Source of the DNA: Streptomyces sp. LBL
GTDB lineage: Bacteria > Actinomycetota > Actinomycetes > Streptomycetales > Streptomycetaceae
Assembly (NCBI RefSeq): GCF_029893585.1
Contig: NZ_JARXYX010000025.1
Coordinates: 1 to 64,000, forward strand
DNA: 64,000 nucleotides
Direction: 5' to 3'
Shown: piece after piece, positions 51,407 to 61,220 of the stretch
Layout of the letters: the number at the start of each line of letters is the position of its first letter
How positions within the stretch are numbered: position 1 is the first letter of the stretch
The notes under the pieces: model-generated
Database searches by the model: none
Seen by the model: only the letters and a program-made list of their open reading frames with translations
What the model was told of the DNA's origin: nothing
Made by a program: the position numbers and the translations under genes

Positions 51407-51949
51407 TCATGTCGCAGCCTCAGCGGTTGAGGCCTGAACCACGGACGGCTCGCCGTCCCGCAGCAGCTCTTCGATCAGCCGGACGGCCTCCGGTACGGCG
51501 CCGGACACCGGCGCGCTGAGACCGATGCCCTCCGCCACCGAGGCCGGTTCGCACCCGATGACCAGGACACGGCGTGGTGGCACGCCGCCGGTCCCGGCAC
51601 AGAGGATGCCCAGCAGTGCCAGGACGGCGTCGGGGGTCATCCGGTGGCCGTCCAGCGTGGGGGCGGCGGGCGAAGGGCTCCCGCCGGCGTCATGTTCGAT
51701 GACGTACAGCGTGCCGGGGACTTCGCCGCGTGCCGTGGCGTCCACGAGGACGAGGGTGTCGTAGCCGTCCAGGAGCTGGTAGGCGAGGTGCACCCCCCGT
51801 ACGCCGATGTCCACGACCTCGATGTGTCCGGGCAGGTCGCGCTCGGCGAGCCGGCGCGCGGTCTCCACGCCGAAGGCGTCGTCCCCGAGGAAGATGTTGC
51901 CGACGCCGGCGACGAGGGTCCTGGGCCCTGACTGCGGGGAGGGGTTCAT
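51407..51949 (-). CDS. Hydrogenase large-subunit maturation protease
   Basis: 180 residues from ATG 51949 (ATGA overlap with the upstream gene). Peptidase family M52 (HyaD/HybD-like): LVAGVGNIFLGDDAFGVETA with the Ni-sensing Glu replaced by Asp in GDD, DIGVRGVHLAYQLLDGYDTL with the second ligand, and GHRMTPDAVLALL for the third. It clips the large-subunit C-terminal peptide once the NiFe centre is in place, consistent with the 23-residue tail after the last ligand of the large subunit. Confidence 0.93.
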   Translation of the reverse strand: MNPSPQSGPRTLVAGVGNIFLGDDAFGVETARRLAERDLPGHIEVVDIGVRGVHLAYQLLDGYDTLVLVDATARGEVPGTLYVIEHDAGGSPSPAAPTLDGHRMTPDAVLALLGILCAGTGGVPPRRVLVIGCEPASVAEGIGLSAPVSGAVPEAVRLIEELLRDGEPSVVQASTAEAAT

Positions 51950-53397
51950 ACGTCGTCCTCCAGCGGCGTGATTTCGTCGGGCTGGAAGTACAGGAACCGT
52001 CCCTGCTCGCGGCGGATGTCGGCGCCCGGGTCGCCCTCGACCGTGACCGCCAGGTGCACTCCGCCGTCGACGTCGTGCAGCACCGCCTCGACCTTCGCGG
52101 TCCGGCCCCGCAGGAAGATGTCCTGCGCGTCGGTGCGCCGCAGGCCCGGGCGCAACTCGACGCGGCTGCCCTGGCCCACCGGCCGGCCGTCCACGACCAC
52201 CCGGTCCCGCGCCGGGTCGAACCCCGCCTCGCTCGCCGGGTCCCACCAGGGGGTTTCCGGCCGCTGCACCCCGTACTCGTCGGGGAAGCCGCCGTCCGGT
52301 GCGGCCGGGCCCCCGTCCGGGGCGGCCGGGACCGGGCCGGTCACCTCGCGCAGGCTGCGCACGGCCCCGTGCAGACGTTCCAGAACCTCGGCCGGCATCG
52401 AGTCCGCCAGCTCGATCACGGCGGCCGCCCGCTCGTCGGTGCCCCGGGCCTCGCGTTTCTCCTCGTCGGTGAGCGCCGCCGTGCGCAGTGCGAGGATCTC
52501 GTCGATCTCGGTGGCGTCGTACAGCGCGCCAGGGCTCTCCGGCGCGATGGCCGGATGGTCCTCCAGGATGATCGGCGAGGACAGCACGAGGTCGGCGCGG
52601 CCGGGTTCGCAGGCGAGTACGGGCCAGGTGTGCAGGTTGCGGCAGGCGGCGACCGCGCCCTTCGCCCACTCGGGGGGATCGGTCATCGACAGGAACGATC
52701 CGGCGCTGAGGGCCATGAGCATGTGGGTGGCGACCAGGGAGCGCGGCAGCGCCGCCTCCCGGTCGGCGTCGCGGCCCTCGGGCGGTGTCCAGTCGCTGGT
52801 GTTCTCGACGACGGCGGTCAGCCGCATGGTCCGGTAGGGGCCGTCGAGTTCGTGGGCGGACAGCCGGATCGTCCCGCTGATCTCCTCGGACCGCCGGACC
52901 AGTCGGCCGACGGTACGGCCGGCCGCGTCCAGGACCGGTGCGGTGCCCTCCCGCGCGGGGCGTCGGAAGGGATGCGTGACGCCGTCGCCGAGCAGCTCGT
53001 CCACCGACGCGACCACCTCGACGCGCTCCTCGCCCCCTTCGTCCCAGGGCACCAGCACCCGGTCGTCGAGGCGGAGCTCGGCAACCGTGTCGAAGCCACC
53101 GTCCGGGCGGGCCCGCTGTACCGTGCGGCGCCGGGCGTGCAGGAAGCGCACCTCGACCGAGAGGGTCGCCCCCGCCTTCGGTTCCATCAGGCATTCGGTG
53201 TGCTGGAAGTCGTGCTCCTCGCACTCGGCGCCCCAGGTGGGCGGCACGAGCACCCCGAACTGCCAGCGCAGCCGGTTCTTGGCCGCCGAGGCGCGGTACG
53301 GGTAGAGCACATAGCCCTCGAAGAGGACGGCGTCGGCCACCTGCCGGGCGAGGGCGAAGCGTTCCTCGGTCTCGGGGGCGAACGCGGGCACGGTCAC
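51946..53397 (-). CDS. Uncharacterised hydrogenase-operon protein, 483 residues
   Basis: GTG 53397 overlaps the previous stop (GTGA). No signal peptide or membrane helix. The N-terminal part has conserved-looking LARQVADAVLFEGYVLYPYR and WQFGVLVPPTWGAECEEHDF (one Cys and one His near the QHTECLMEP segment); the middle holds an IRLSAHELDGPYRTMRLTAV...SLVATHMLMALSAGSFLSM region, and the C-terminus reads DAQDIFLRGRTAKVEAVLHD and RFLYFQPDEITPLEDDV. I do not recognise a fold. Genes of this length and place accompany group 1h hydrogenases, so an assembly or partner role is inferred from context only. Confidence 0.85.
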   Translation of the reverse strand: MTVPAFAPETEERFALARQVADAVLFEGYVLYPYRASAAKNRLRWQFGVLVPPTWGAECEEHDFQHTECLMEPKAGATLSVEVRFLHARRRTVQRARPDGGFDTVAELRLDDRVLVPWDEGGEERVEVVASVDELLGDGVTHPFRRPAREGTAPVLDAAGRTVGRLVRRSEEISGTIRLSAHELDGPYRTMRLTAVVENTSDWTPPEGRDADREAALPRSLVATHMLMALSAGSFLSMTDPPEWAKGAVAACRNLHTWPVLACEPGRADLVLSSPIILEDHPAIAPESPGALYDATEIDEILALRTAALTDEEKREARGTDERAAAVIELADSMPAEVLERLHGAVRSLREVTGPVPAAPDGGPAAPDGGFPDEYGVQRPETPWWDPASEAGFDPARDRVVVDGRPVGQGSRVELRPGLRRTDAQDIFLRGRTAKVEAVLHDVDGGVHLAVTVEGDPGADIRREQGRFLYFQPDEITPLEDDV

Positions 53398-54086
53398 GGA
53401 TCCGTCCTTCCGGTGGTGCGGGTCAGCGCGCGCAGCGGGTCCCTCCGGGGCGGGTCCGCGGCGCCGTTGTCGTCGAGCAGGGCCTCGAGGGTCGCCTCCC
53501 AGGAGGGCAGCGCGTGCTGGGAGCGGTAGGCGAGGAGGGCGTCCATGGTGGCGCGCGGCAGCCGGATCCAGCCGCACCCGGGGAAGTGCTGCTCGATCAT
53601 TTCGCGCCAGGTGGCGACCGGCATCCGGAAAATGGCCTCCCGATCCCACGGGACCGGCTCGACCTGGAAACCGCCGGTTCCGGTGAACGCCGTGCCGGAG
53701 AAGAGCATCAGCAGCGGAACCTCGCCGCCGCCGAGGGCGGTGAGGTAACGGGTCGCGGCGACGTCCATGTCGTAGGTGCAGGGCACGACAAGGTCGACAT
53801 CGATCTCCCCGGTGAAGCCGGGGGCCATGAGCGGGACCTGGGCGAACTGCACCGGCTTGAGCGTGCTGCCCCAGCGTGAGCGCTCGCCGAAGAGGTCCGC
53901 CAGCCCGTCGGCCTCGGCGGACTCGTAGGCCCGGCGGGCGGGTTCGATGCGGATCTGGCAGCGCAGCGCGAGGGCGTGCACACGTGCGTTGCCGGCGGCG
54001 GTGACGCGCAGCCGGAAGACGAGGGTCGGTCCGGCGGCGTACCGGTCGGCGCGGACGCCGGTGCAGGCGAAGGAGAACTCCGTCAC
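53394..54086 (-). CDS. DUF6084-like protein of the hydrogenase operon
   Basis: 230 residues from GTG 54086 (GTGA overlap). Soluble, beta-rich N-terminal half (TEFSFACTGVRADRYAAGPT, LVFRLRVTAAGNARVHALAL) then VPCTYDMDVAATRYLTALGG and a helical C-terminus. The N-terminal beta region looks like an immunoglobulin or C2-like sandwich. Family name is from memory. Sits between two other uncharacterised operon genes; role unknown, possibly hydrogenase assembly. Confidence 0.8.
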   Translation of the reverse strand: MTEFSFACTGVRADRYAAGPTLVFRLRVTAAGNARVHALALRCQIRIEPARRAYESAEADGLADLFGERSRWGSTLKPVQFAQVPLMAPGFTGEIDVDLVVPCTYDMDVAATRYLTALGGGEVPLLMLFSGTAFTGTGGFQVEPVPWDREAIFRMPVATWREMIEQHFPGCGWIRLPRATMDALLAYRSQHALPSWEATLEALLDDNGAADPPRRDPLRALTRTTGRTDP

Positions 54087-54787
54087 GGCCGCACCGCCCC
54101 ATCCGGCCGGTTCCCCGACTCGTCCGACCGGCTCCCCGCCCCGTCCGACCGGCTCCCCGCCCCGTCCACGGGCCGGGCGCGTCGCGCGACGTCCGCGAAG
54201 AAGGAGTCCAGAGCGGCGCGGGCCTCGGCACCGCCGTCGAAGCCCTGCCACAACAGGCGCATACGGCCGACCAGTTCGTAACAGAGGTCGATCGGTACGA
54301 GGTGACAATCGCAGCGGCCGTCGGTGCGGCGCAGGAGCAGCGCCTCCACGTCGGGTTCGAGCAGTGAGGCGAGGCGGCTGCCGCCGAGGACCGCCGTCCA
54401 CGTGGCCGGTTCGAGTTCGCTCTCGGTGGCTCCGGCCGGGCTCGGGTAGAGGGCGACCAGCCGGTCGAGTGCCGCGTTGCGGAAGAGGAAGGCGACGCCG
54501 ACCGGGATCTGCAACGCGTCCCACGCGCTCTCGTCGAGGTGGTGGGCGGGGTCGGTGAGGTAGCGGGCCGGGACCGTGCGGAAGCGGCCCGCGGCGGCGC
54601 CCGGTTGTTCCATCAGCAGCGCGCAGGGGGCACAGGCGCAGACGAGGGCGCGTTTCTCGGTGTCGACAAGATGACGGTGGTCCGCCTCCACCGTCACGGC
54701 GCACAGCTCGCACCGTTCGGGCTGTGCAGGTCTCTCGGTGAGGAACCTCCGCAGACCGGGCGTGCGCGTCGTCAGGGACACCGTCAT
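54083..54787 (-). CDS. DUF5947-like protein with zinc-type cysteines
   Basis: 234 residues from ATG 54787 (ATGA overlap). Cys motifs CELC near residue 25 and CACAPC near residue 53 look like a zinc or Fe-S site (RCELCAVTVEADHRHLVDTE ... LVCACAPCALLMEQ), with CDCHLVPIDLCYELVGRMRL further on. The C-terminus is a Ser/Gly/Arg repeat (GAGSRSDGAGSRSDESG) of low complexity. Family name from memory. Context and cysteines suggest a role in Fe-S or metal-centre assembly; unproven. Confidence 0.8.
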   Translation of the reverse strand: MTVSLTTRTPGLRRFLTERPAQPERCELCAVTVEADHRHLVDTEKRALVCACAPCALLMEQPGAAAGRFRTVPARYLTDPAHHLDESAWDALQIPVGVAFLFRNAALDRLVALYPSPAGATESELEPATWTAVLGGSRLASLLEPDVEALLLRRTDGRCDCHLVPIDLCYELVGRMRLLWQGFDGGAEARAALDSFFADVARRARPVDGAGSRSDGAGSRSDESGNRPDGAVRP

Positions 54788-55329
54788 CGGGCTCCCGTCG
54801 GTGCCGTGCCGATCTGGAGGAGCGCGGGCCCCGCGGGTTCGCTCCGTACGTCGACGGCCCTGACCTCCGGTGCGAAGCAGGCGAGCGCCGCCTGGGCGGC
54901 TTCCCGGGCGCCCGCGCCCGCTCCGGGGCCGGACCCGCAACCGCAGCCGCCGGTCTGCCGGGCCCGCAGCGTCAGGGTGCCGCTCTCCTCGTCGAAGTCG
55001 ACGACGTCCAGGGCGTGTTCGCGGACGCTGTCGAGGGCCCGGGCGATGCGGGTGTCGCGGTCCTCGGGGTGCAGGTCGTGCAGGACGAGCAGGCTCGCGA
55101 CCAGTTCGTCACCGAGCAGTCCCGCCGACGGCTCGCCGGGAGCGGAGGACAGCAGGTGGAGGATGCGGGCCAGGCCGGCTCCGTAGAAGTCCATGAGGGA
55201 CCGCACGAGTTCCTCCGCCGCCACGGTGGCGGCGGGGTCGCCGCTCGCGGTCAGCCGGTCCAGCACCTCCTCGACCCGGCGTCCGGTCAGCTCCGCGTCC
55301 ACCGGCGCCGCAGTCGTGCCCGCGCTCAT
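54784..55329 (-). CDS. NifU-like protein of the hydrogenase operon
   Basis: 181 residues from ATG 55329 (ATGA overlap with the large-subunit stop). N-terminal helical domain RRVEEVLDRLTASGDPAATV...ELVRSLMDFYGAGLARIL, C-terminal Nfu-like segment TLTLRARQTGGCGCGSGPGA, where the Cys pair resembles the NifU CxxC Fe-S transfer site with altered spacing. Probably supplies or protects an Fe-S cluster of the small subunit. Confidence 0.8.
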   Translation of the reverse strand: MSAGTTAAPVDAELTGRRVEEVLDRLTASGDPAATVAAEELVRSLMDFYGAGLARILHLLSSAPGEPSAGLLGDELVASLLVLHDLHPEDRDTRIARALDSVREHALDVVDFDEESGTLTLRARQTGGCGCGSGPGAGAGAREAAQAALACFAPEVRAVDVRSEPAGPALLQIGTAPTGAR

Positions 55330-57110
55330 CCGCCCAGTCCGCTCAGGCCGGTGGGCACGTGCATCGACTTCACCGTCTTGCCGCCCCCGACGTACATGTG
55401 GACGCCACAGGGCAGACAGGGGTCGAAGCTGCGGACGGCGCGCATGATGTCGATGCCCTTGAAGTTCTCCGGGGTGTTCTCCTCGAAGATGGGCGTGTTC
55501 TGCACGGCGTCCTCGTACGGGCCCGGCGTGCCGAAGGTGTCCCTGGTGCTGGCGTTCCAGGGGGTGGGCGGGTACGGGTGGTAGTTGGCGATCTTGCCGT
55601 CGCGGATCACCATGTGGTGGGAGAGGACGCCGCGGACCGCCTCGGTGAAGCCGACGCCGATGCTCTCGTCCGGGACCTCGAACTTCTCCCAGGTCTGGGT
55701 GCGTCCGGCCCGGACCTCCTCCAGACCCTTCTCCGCGAAGTGCAGGGCGATGGCGGCGGTGTAGGCCTGGAAGTAGGTACGTGCGCGGTTGCGTTCCAGC
55801 GCGTTGGACCACTGCGGGATCTTCCACTCGAAGGTGGTCTCCGGCTTGGTCAGGGTGCGGGGCAGGTTGATGACCACGCTGTGGCCGGTGGCCTTCACGT
55901 ACCCGGTGTCGACGAGTCCGGACAGGGCGGTCGACCAGAGGCGGGCGATGGGGCCGCCGCCGGTGTCCAGGGCGAGGTGGTCCTTGCCGTCGAACCAGCG
56001 CGGGGACATGACCCAGCTGTACTTGTCGTCGAAGTTCCGTTTCTGCGGGGCGGGGATGGTGTGCTGGTTCCACGGGTGGCGCGGGTCCACCGGGTTGCCG
56101 AGCGGGTCGTGGGTGACGAACTGTTCCTGGCCCTGCCAGTCCTCGTAGTAGGAGCTGCCCAGCAGGACGCGGATGCCGAGGTTGATCTCGGTGAGGTCGT
56201 TGGTGACGAGCTTGCCGTCGACGACGATGCCGGGCGTGACGAACATGCGCCGGCCCCAGTCGGTCATGTTGGCGTAGGTGAAGTCGCAGTACTCGGGGTC
56301 GTTGAGCGCGCCCCAGCAGCCGAGCATGACCCGTCGGCGGCCCACTTCCTCGTACCCGGGCAGCGCCTCGTAGAAGAAGTCGAACAGGTCGTCGTGCAGG
56401 GGCACGACGCGCTTCATGAACTCCACGTAGCGCATCAGCCGGCTGAGGTAGTCCGTGAAGAGCTGGACGGAGGCGATGGTGCCGACGCCGCCCGGGTAGA
56501 GCGTGGAGGGGTGCACATGGCGGCCCTCCATCAGGCAGAACATCTCGCGCGTGTAGCGGCTGACCTGGAGGGCCTCGCGGTAGAACTCCCCTTCCAGGGG
56601 GTTCAGCGAGCGCATGATGTCGGCGATGGTGCGGTAGCCGTGCTCGGCGGCGTGCGGGGCCTCGGTGCGCTCGGCGAGTTCGAGGACGCCCGGGTTGGTC
56701 TCCTTGACCATCTTCTCGCAGTAGTCGACCCCTACCAGGTTCTCCTGGAAGATGTTGTGGTCGAACATGTACTCCGCGGACTCACCGAGGTTGATGATCC
56801 ATTCGGCGAGGTGCGGGGGCTTCACGCCGTACGCCATGTTCTGCGCGTACACCGAGCAGGTGGCGTGGTTGTCCCCGCAGATGCCGCAGATGCGGCTGGT
56901 GATGAAGTGGGCGTCGCGGGGGTCCTTGCCGCGCATGAAGACGCTGTAGCCGCGGAAGACCGACGACGTGCTGTAGCACTCCGCGACCCGCTTCTGCTTG
57001 AAGTCGATCTTGGTGTGGATGCCCAGGCTGCCCACGATCCGGGTGATCGGGTCCCAGGCCATCTCCACGAGGCCACTGCCGTCACCGGCCGCCTTCGTCT
57101 TCGGTGCCAT
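55326..57110 (-). CDS. hhyL: Group 1h [NiFe] hydrogenase large subunit
   Basis: 594 residues from ATG 57110. N-terminal nickel motif SRICGICGDNHATC (Cys75, Cys78) and C-terminal motif SFDPCLPCGVH (Cys565, Cys568, His571), followed by 23 residues that the maturation protease should remove. Extended internal loops are as in the actinobacterial high-affinity enzymes (formerly group 5). Oxidises H2 at trace levels in air. Separated from the small-subunit gene by 103 bp carrying a direct repeat. Confidence 0.97.
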   Translation of the reverse strand: MAPKTKAAGDGSGLVEMAWDPITRIVGSLGIHTKIDFKQKRVAECYSTSSVFRGYSVFMRGKDPRDAHFITSRICGICGDNHATCSVYAQNMAYGVKPPHLAEWIINLGESAEYMFDHNIFQENLVGVDYCEKMVKETNPGVLELAERTEAPHAAEHGYRTIADIMRSLNPLEGEFYREALQVSRYTREMFCLMEGRHVHPSTLYPGGVGTIASVQLFTDYLSRLMRYVEFMKRVVPLHDDLFDFFYEALPGYEEVGRRRVMLGCWGALNDPEYCDFTYANMTDWGRRMFVTPGIVVDGKLVTNDLTEINLGIRVLLGSSYYEDWQGQEQFVTHDPLGNPVDPRHPWNQHTIPAPQKRNFDDKYSWVMSPRWFDGKDHLALDTGGGPIARLWSTALSGLVDTGYVKATGHSVVINLPRTLTKPETTFEWKIPQWSNALERNRARTYFQAYTAAIALHFAEKGLEEVRAGRTQTWEKFEVPDESIGVGFTEAVRGVLSHHMVIRDGKIANYHPYPPTPWNASTRDTFGTPGPYEDAVQNTPIFEENTPENFKGIDIMRAVRSFDPCLPCGVHMYVGGGKTVKSMHVPTGLSGLGG

Positions 57111-57148
57111 CTGTTGCCGTGCCCTTCGTTGCGCGGGAGGTTCGTGTT

Positions 57149-57186
57149 GGGGGGTGCACGAAGCTGTGCGGGGGGGTGCACGAAGC
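57149..57186. repeat. Direct repeat between hydrogenase small and large subunit genes
   Basis: Exact 16-mer GGGGGGTGCACGAAGC at 57149-57164 and 57171-57186, 22 bp apart, inside the only sizeable gap among the structural genes. It may act on mRNA or be a binding site. Confidence 0.85.
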
Positions 57187-57213
57187 AAGGAGCGGATCAC
57201 TCGCGGCGGATGC

Positions 57214-58302
<1,089 letters not shown>

Positions 58303-58440
58303 GGGACCGCCTCCTGGGGAGGTAAGGGATGAAGGCCCACATTTCGGCCGTCAGCTTTCTTCGTATCAGCCGTCCGACCGTGACGAGACACCATCGGGGG
58401 CCGTTCCGGTGACATCCGTGGCGGAGGGGGTCGGGCCGGT

Positions 58441-60147
58441 TTACGCAAACGCGGCGGGACCGAGGTGTGGCGGGGTGCACGGTGGCCGTTCCTTGTGGAC
58501 GAAGGAACGACGCAGAGGGTGATACGGGGCGTCCGGGTCGTCGAAGGTCCGGCGCATCCGGGCCAGCTCCTGCTCGCGGAAGCCGGCCAGCGGGGTCGCG
58601 CTCTCCAGCCGGTCCAGGGCCGTCTTCTTCGCGGCGATCCGTGACGCCGTCGCCGGAAGTGCCGCCAGCCGCGCCGCCAGGCCGCCGACCTCCGGCGCGT
58701 ACTCGTCAGGACCGCAGTCGACCACCCGGTCGACGAGACCGAGGCGCAGTGCGCCCGCCGAGCTCACCGGGAGAGCCTCACGCATGAGCCGTTCGGCCGT
58801 CGCGGGACCCACCCTGCGCGGCAGGGTGTGCGTCCAGTACTCCGAGCCGTACAGGCCCATCAGACGGTAGTGCGGGTTCAGCACGGCGCCCGAGCGGCAC
58901 CACACCTCGTCGGCCGCCAGGGCGAGCATCACCCCGCCCGCCGCGGCGTTGCCCGCGATCGCCGAGACCACCAGCCGGTCCGTCGTCGTCAGGACCGCCT
59001 CGACCAGGTCGTCGATGGCGTTGATGTTCGCCCAGGACTCGGCGGCGGGGTCGTCGGCTGCCTCGATGACGTTGAGGTGGATCCCGTTGGAGAAGAAGTC
59101 CCGTTCGCCGCCCAGCACCAGCACCGACGTGGGCCGCGCGCACGCCGCCCGGTAGGCGTCCAGCAGACGTCGGCACTGCTCCGTGCTCATGGCGCCGCCG
59201 GGGAAGGAGAACGAGAGGAAGCCCACGTTCCCGTCCTCCCGGTAGCGGATGTCCGTCCAGGTATGGTGCCCCACCTCGGGCAGCGGGGGCAGGGCGTGCT
59301 CGGGCAGCGGCGGCAGCCGGTCACCCAGGGCCCGCACGGCGGGCAGTTTGCACGTGGGCGGGTGCCCGGGCTCCCGCCGGGGCCGCAGCTCGGGGATCCA
59401 CACGGCGCCGTCCGTGGTGGCCCGACAGACCGCCCCGGCGCGGGTGGCCAGCAGCTCGCCCGGGCGTCCGCGCAGGTCGCTCTCGGGATGACCGCCGTGC
59501 AGATACCACTCACCGCCGAGCAGTACGTCCCGCACCCCGGGCTGCGAGTCCGCCGCTCTCAGCTTGCGCAGGACGTCCGGTGTGGAGTCCTCGGCCCAGT
59601 CGATCCGCCGGACGCTCTGGTCGAGGTACGGACGAACGCGCAGGCGGGCGTCGGCCGTGGATACCGCGTCCTGCTTGCGCGGTACGTGGGTTCCGCCGGC
59701 GAAGCGCTCCACGGCGAGCAGGACGGCTTCGAGCGCGGCGTCGGCGATCTCGCCGCGGTACCACTCGCTCTTGGACAGCGGAGGGACCCGGCACGGTACG
59801 GAGGCCCACACGTCTCCGGCGTCCATCTCCTCGTCGGCCTGCAGCACGGTGACGCCCCACTGGTCGACGCCCTCGTGAATCGCCCAGTCCAGGGAGGACG
59901 GTCCGCGGTCGCCCACCGGCCCGGGATGAACGATGAGGCAGGTGTGCGCAGTCCACACCTCCGCGGGGATCGCCGTCTTCAGCAGCGGCGCCACGATGAG
60001 CTGCGGTGCGTGGCGCCGTACGACGTCCGGCAACGGGCTGCCGGGCAGGGCGAGTTCCACCGCGACGGTGTGGCCACGGTCGCGCAGCTCGGCGTGGACG
60101 CGCTGGGTGAGGCTGTTGAACGCGCTGGCCAGGATCAGGATGTGCAC
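58441..60147 (-). CDS. hypX: HypX/HoxX: CO-ligand synthesis from formyl-tetrahydrofolate
   Basis: 568 residues from GTG 60147 after GGAGGC. The N-terminal formyl-THF transferase-like domain starts MHILILASAFNSLTQRVHAE and holds LIVHPGPVGDRGPSSLDWAI and ADEEMDAGDVWAS; the C-terminal enoyl-CoA hydratase-like domain holds FLSFSFPGGAMSTEQCRRLL and VSAIAGNAAAGGVMLALAAD. HypX makes the CO ligand of the NiFe site under aerobic conditions, in keeping with an air-oxidising enzyme. Lies 138 bp upstream of the small subunit. Confidence 0.96.
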   Translation of the reverse strand: MHILILASAFNSLTQRVHAELRDRGHTVAVELALPGSPLPDVVRRHAPQLIVAPLLKTAIPAEVWTAHTCLIVHPGPVGDRGPSSLDWAIHEGVDQWGVTVLQADEEMDAGDVWASVPCRVPPLSKSEWYRGEIADAALEAVLLAVERFAGGTHVPRKQDAVSTADARLRVRPYLDQSVRRIDWAEDSTPDVLRKLRAADSQPGVRDVLLGGEWYLHGGHPESDLRGRPGELLATRAGAVCRATTDGAVWIPELRPRREPGHPPTCKLPAVRALGDRLPPLPEHALPPLPEVGHHTWTDIRYREDGNVGFLSFSFPGGAMSTEQCRRLLDAYRAACARPTSVLVLGGERDFFSNGIHLNVIEAADDPAAESWANINAIDDLVEAVLTTTDRLVVSAIAGNAAAGGVMLALAADEVWCRSGAVLNPHYRLMGLYGSEYWTHTLPRRVGPATAERLMREALPVSSAGALRLGLVDRVVDCGPDEYAPEVGGLAARLAALPATASRIAAKKTALDRLESATPLAGFREQELARMRRTFDDPDAPYHPLRRSFVHKERPPCTPPHLGPAAFA

Positions 60148-60341
60148 GGCTGCCTCCGGGCGGACGAACGGCAGGCAGGGGACGGCCGCCGACCGTGATC
60201 CTCCGTCAAGGGGGCGTGCGGCCCCCGACGACGGACGGTGAGGTCATCCGAAAGCGGGTGCCGATCCGCCGTCCGGCCTCACCGGCCATCGCCCGCGCCG
60301 GCACCTACGACCCGCTCACCGAGTCGGCGGTTCTGCGTGAA

Positions 60342-60599
60342 TCACTGTCGTCGCAGGCCGCTGGTGACGCGCTCCCACGGGGAGCGGGTGGCACCGAAAT
60401 GGGTCTCGTGACTCCAGATGTGAGCGCACGACCGGCACTGCAGGTGGAGCAGGCTGCCGATGTTGGAGAGCAGGTAGCACCAGTGCTCGGAGCAGGTGCG
60501 CCCCTGCTCGCAGGTGCCGCACCCGCGCCGGTCGTCGCAGTGGGGACAGGCCACCCAGGCGCGACGCCCGATGTCGGCCTGCGGGTCAAGCGGCAACAT
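60342..60599 (-). CDS. Small Cys-rich zinc-ribbon-like protein
   Basis: 85 residues from ATG 60599, overlapping the previous gene by 14 bases. Nine Cys, several in pairs: CPHCDDRRGCGTCEQGRTC, SEHWC, and LQCRSCAHIWSHE, the last a typical zinc-ribbon half. Upstream of hypX with a 194-bp gap. Not recognised by name; likely metal-binding, perhaps a regulator or maturation helper. Confidence 0.8.
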   Translation of the reverse strand: MLPLDPQADIGRRAWVACPHCDDRRGCGTCEQGRTCSEHWCYLLSNIGSLLHLQCRSCAHIWSHETHFGATRSPWERVTSGLRRQ

Positions 60600-60900
60600 G
60601 GCCGCCCCCTTCCCGGGGCAGCACACCGGCCTCGACCAGTTCGTCGTACACGCGTTGCTGCTCCGCACTGAGGCCGGAATAGAGCAGCTCATACGCCGCT
60701 TCCTCGCCGCGCAGTACGGCGACGGGGTCCCAGTCGGAGGCGAGAGCGGCCAGGACGTGAGCGCGCCGGAGCAGTTCGTGCGAGCTCAGATCGACGGTCA
60801 GGGCGACCGAGTGGAGGGCGTCAGGGCGGTTCGCCGCAGGTCTGCTCGCTGCGGCCGACTCGTCCGGTTCGTCAGGAAGGGCACCGCTGTGGGGGGACAT
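60586..60900 (-). CDS. Small helical protein at the head of the hydrogenase locus
   Basis: 104 residues from ATG 60900. After a Pro/Ala/Ser-rich N-terminus it is helical: TVDLSSHELLRRAHVLAALA, WDPVAVLRGEEAAYELLYSG, LSAEQQRVYDELVEAGVLP. No catalytic motif; the pattern resembles short DUF proteins found next to actinobacterial hydrogenases (name not certain). First gene of the minus-strand locus, so its promoter in the gap at 60901-61220 may drive the whole set. Confidence 0.7.
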   Translation of the reverse strand: MSPHSGALPDEPDESAAASRPAANRPDALHSVALTVDLSSHELLRRAHVLAALASDWDPVAVLRGEEAAYELLYSGLSAEQQRVYDELVEAGVLPREGGGHVAA

Positions 60901-61220
60901 GCGACCGAACGTAGGGAAGCGTTCCGCGCCCCGGCAAGAGCAGGTGGGAGAAGTCACAAAGGAGACGGCGTTCGCGTCGGCGAGGCCGGCGACCAGGATG
61001 AAGGTGGACGCCCGCCTCTCCGCGGTGGTGCTGGAGCCGGTCACCACGGGGAGGTTGAGCAGCGAGGACCGCGCCTGCCAGCAGCGGGTGGGGAAGGTGG
61101 CCGAGCGCCTGTGGCGGCGGGCATCCGGGTCATCGAACCGCCGCTGCCGCCCGGGTCGTTCCGCCGCACCCCCGCGGACGTTACCGTTCGGTAGACAACG
61201 CGCTCCCGGAGGTGTCCCGC
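60901..61220. other. Divergent promoter region, hydrogenase locus against amidase
   Basis: 320 bp without a recognised gene; it must hold promoters for both directions. I see no strong dyad. A TTACCGTTCGGTAGAC segment at about 61180-61195 is a weak inverted repeat close to the amidase start. Confidence 0.4.

Noticed and set aside
54784..56073. A longer minus-strand frame running through the large-subunit gene into the NifU-like protein.
   Set aside because: The upstream part is out of frame with hhyL and has no homology; the ATG at 55329, overlapping the hhyL stop, is the natural start.
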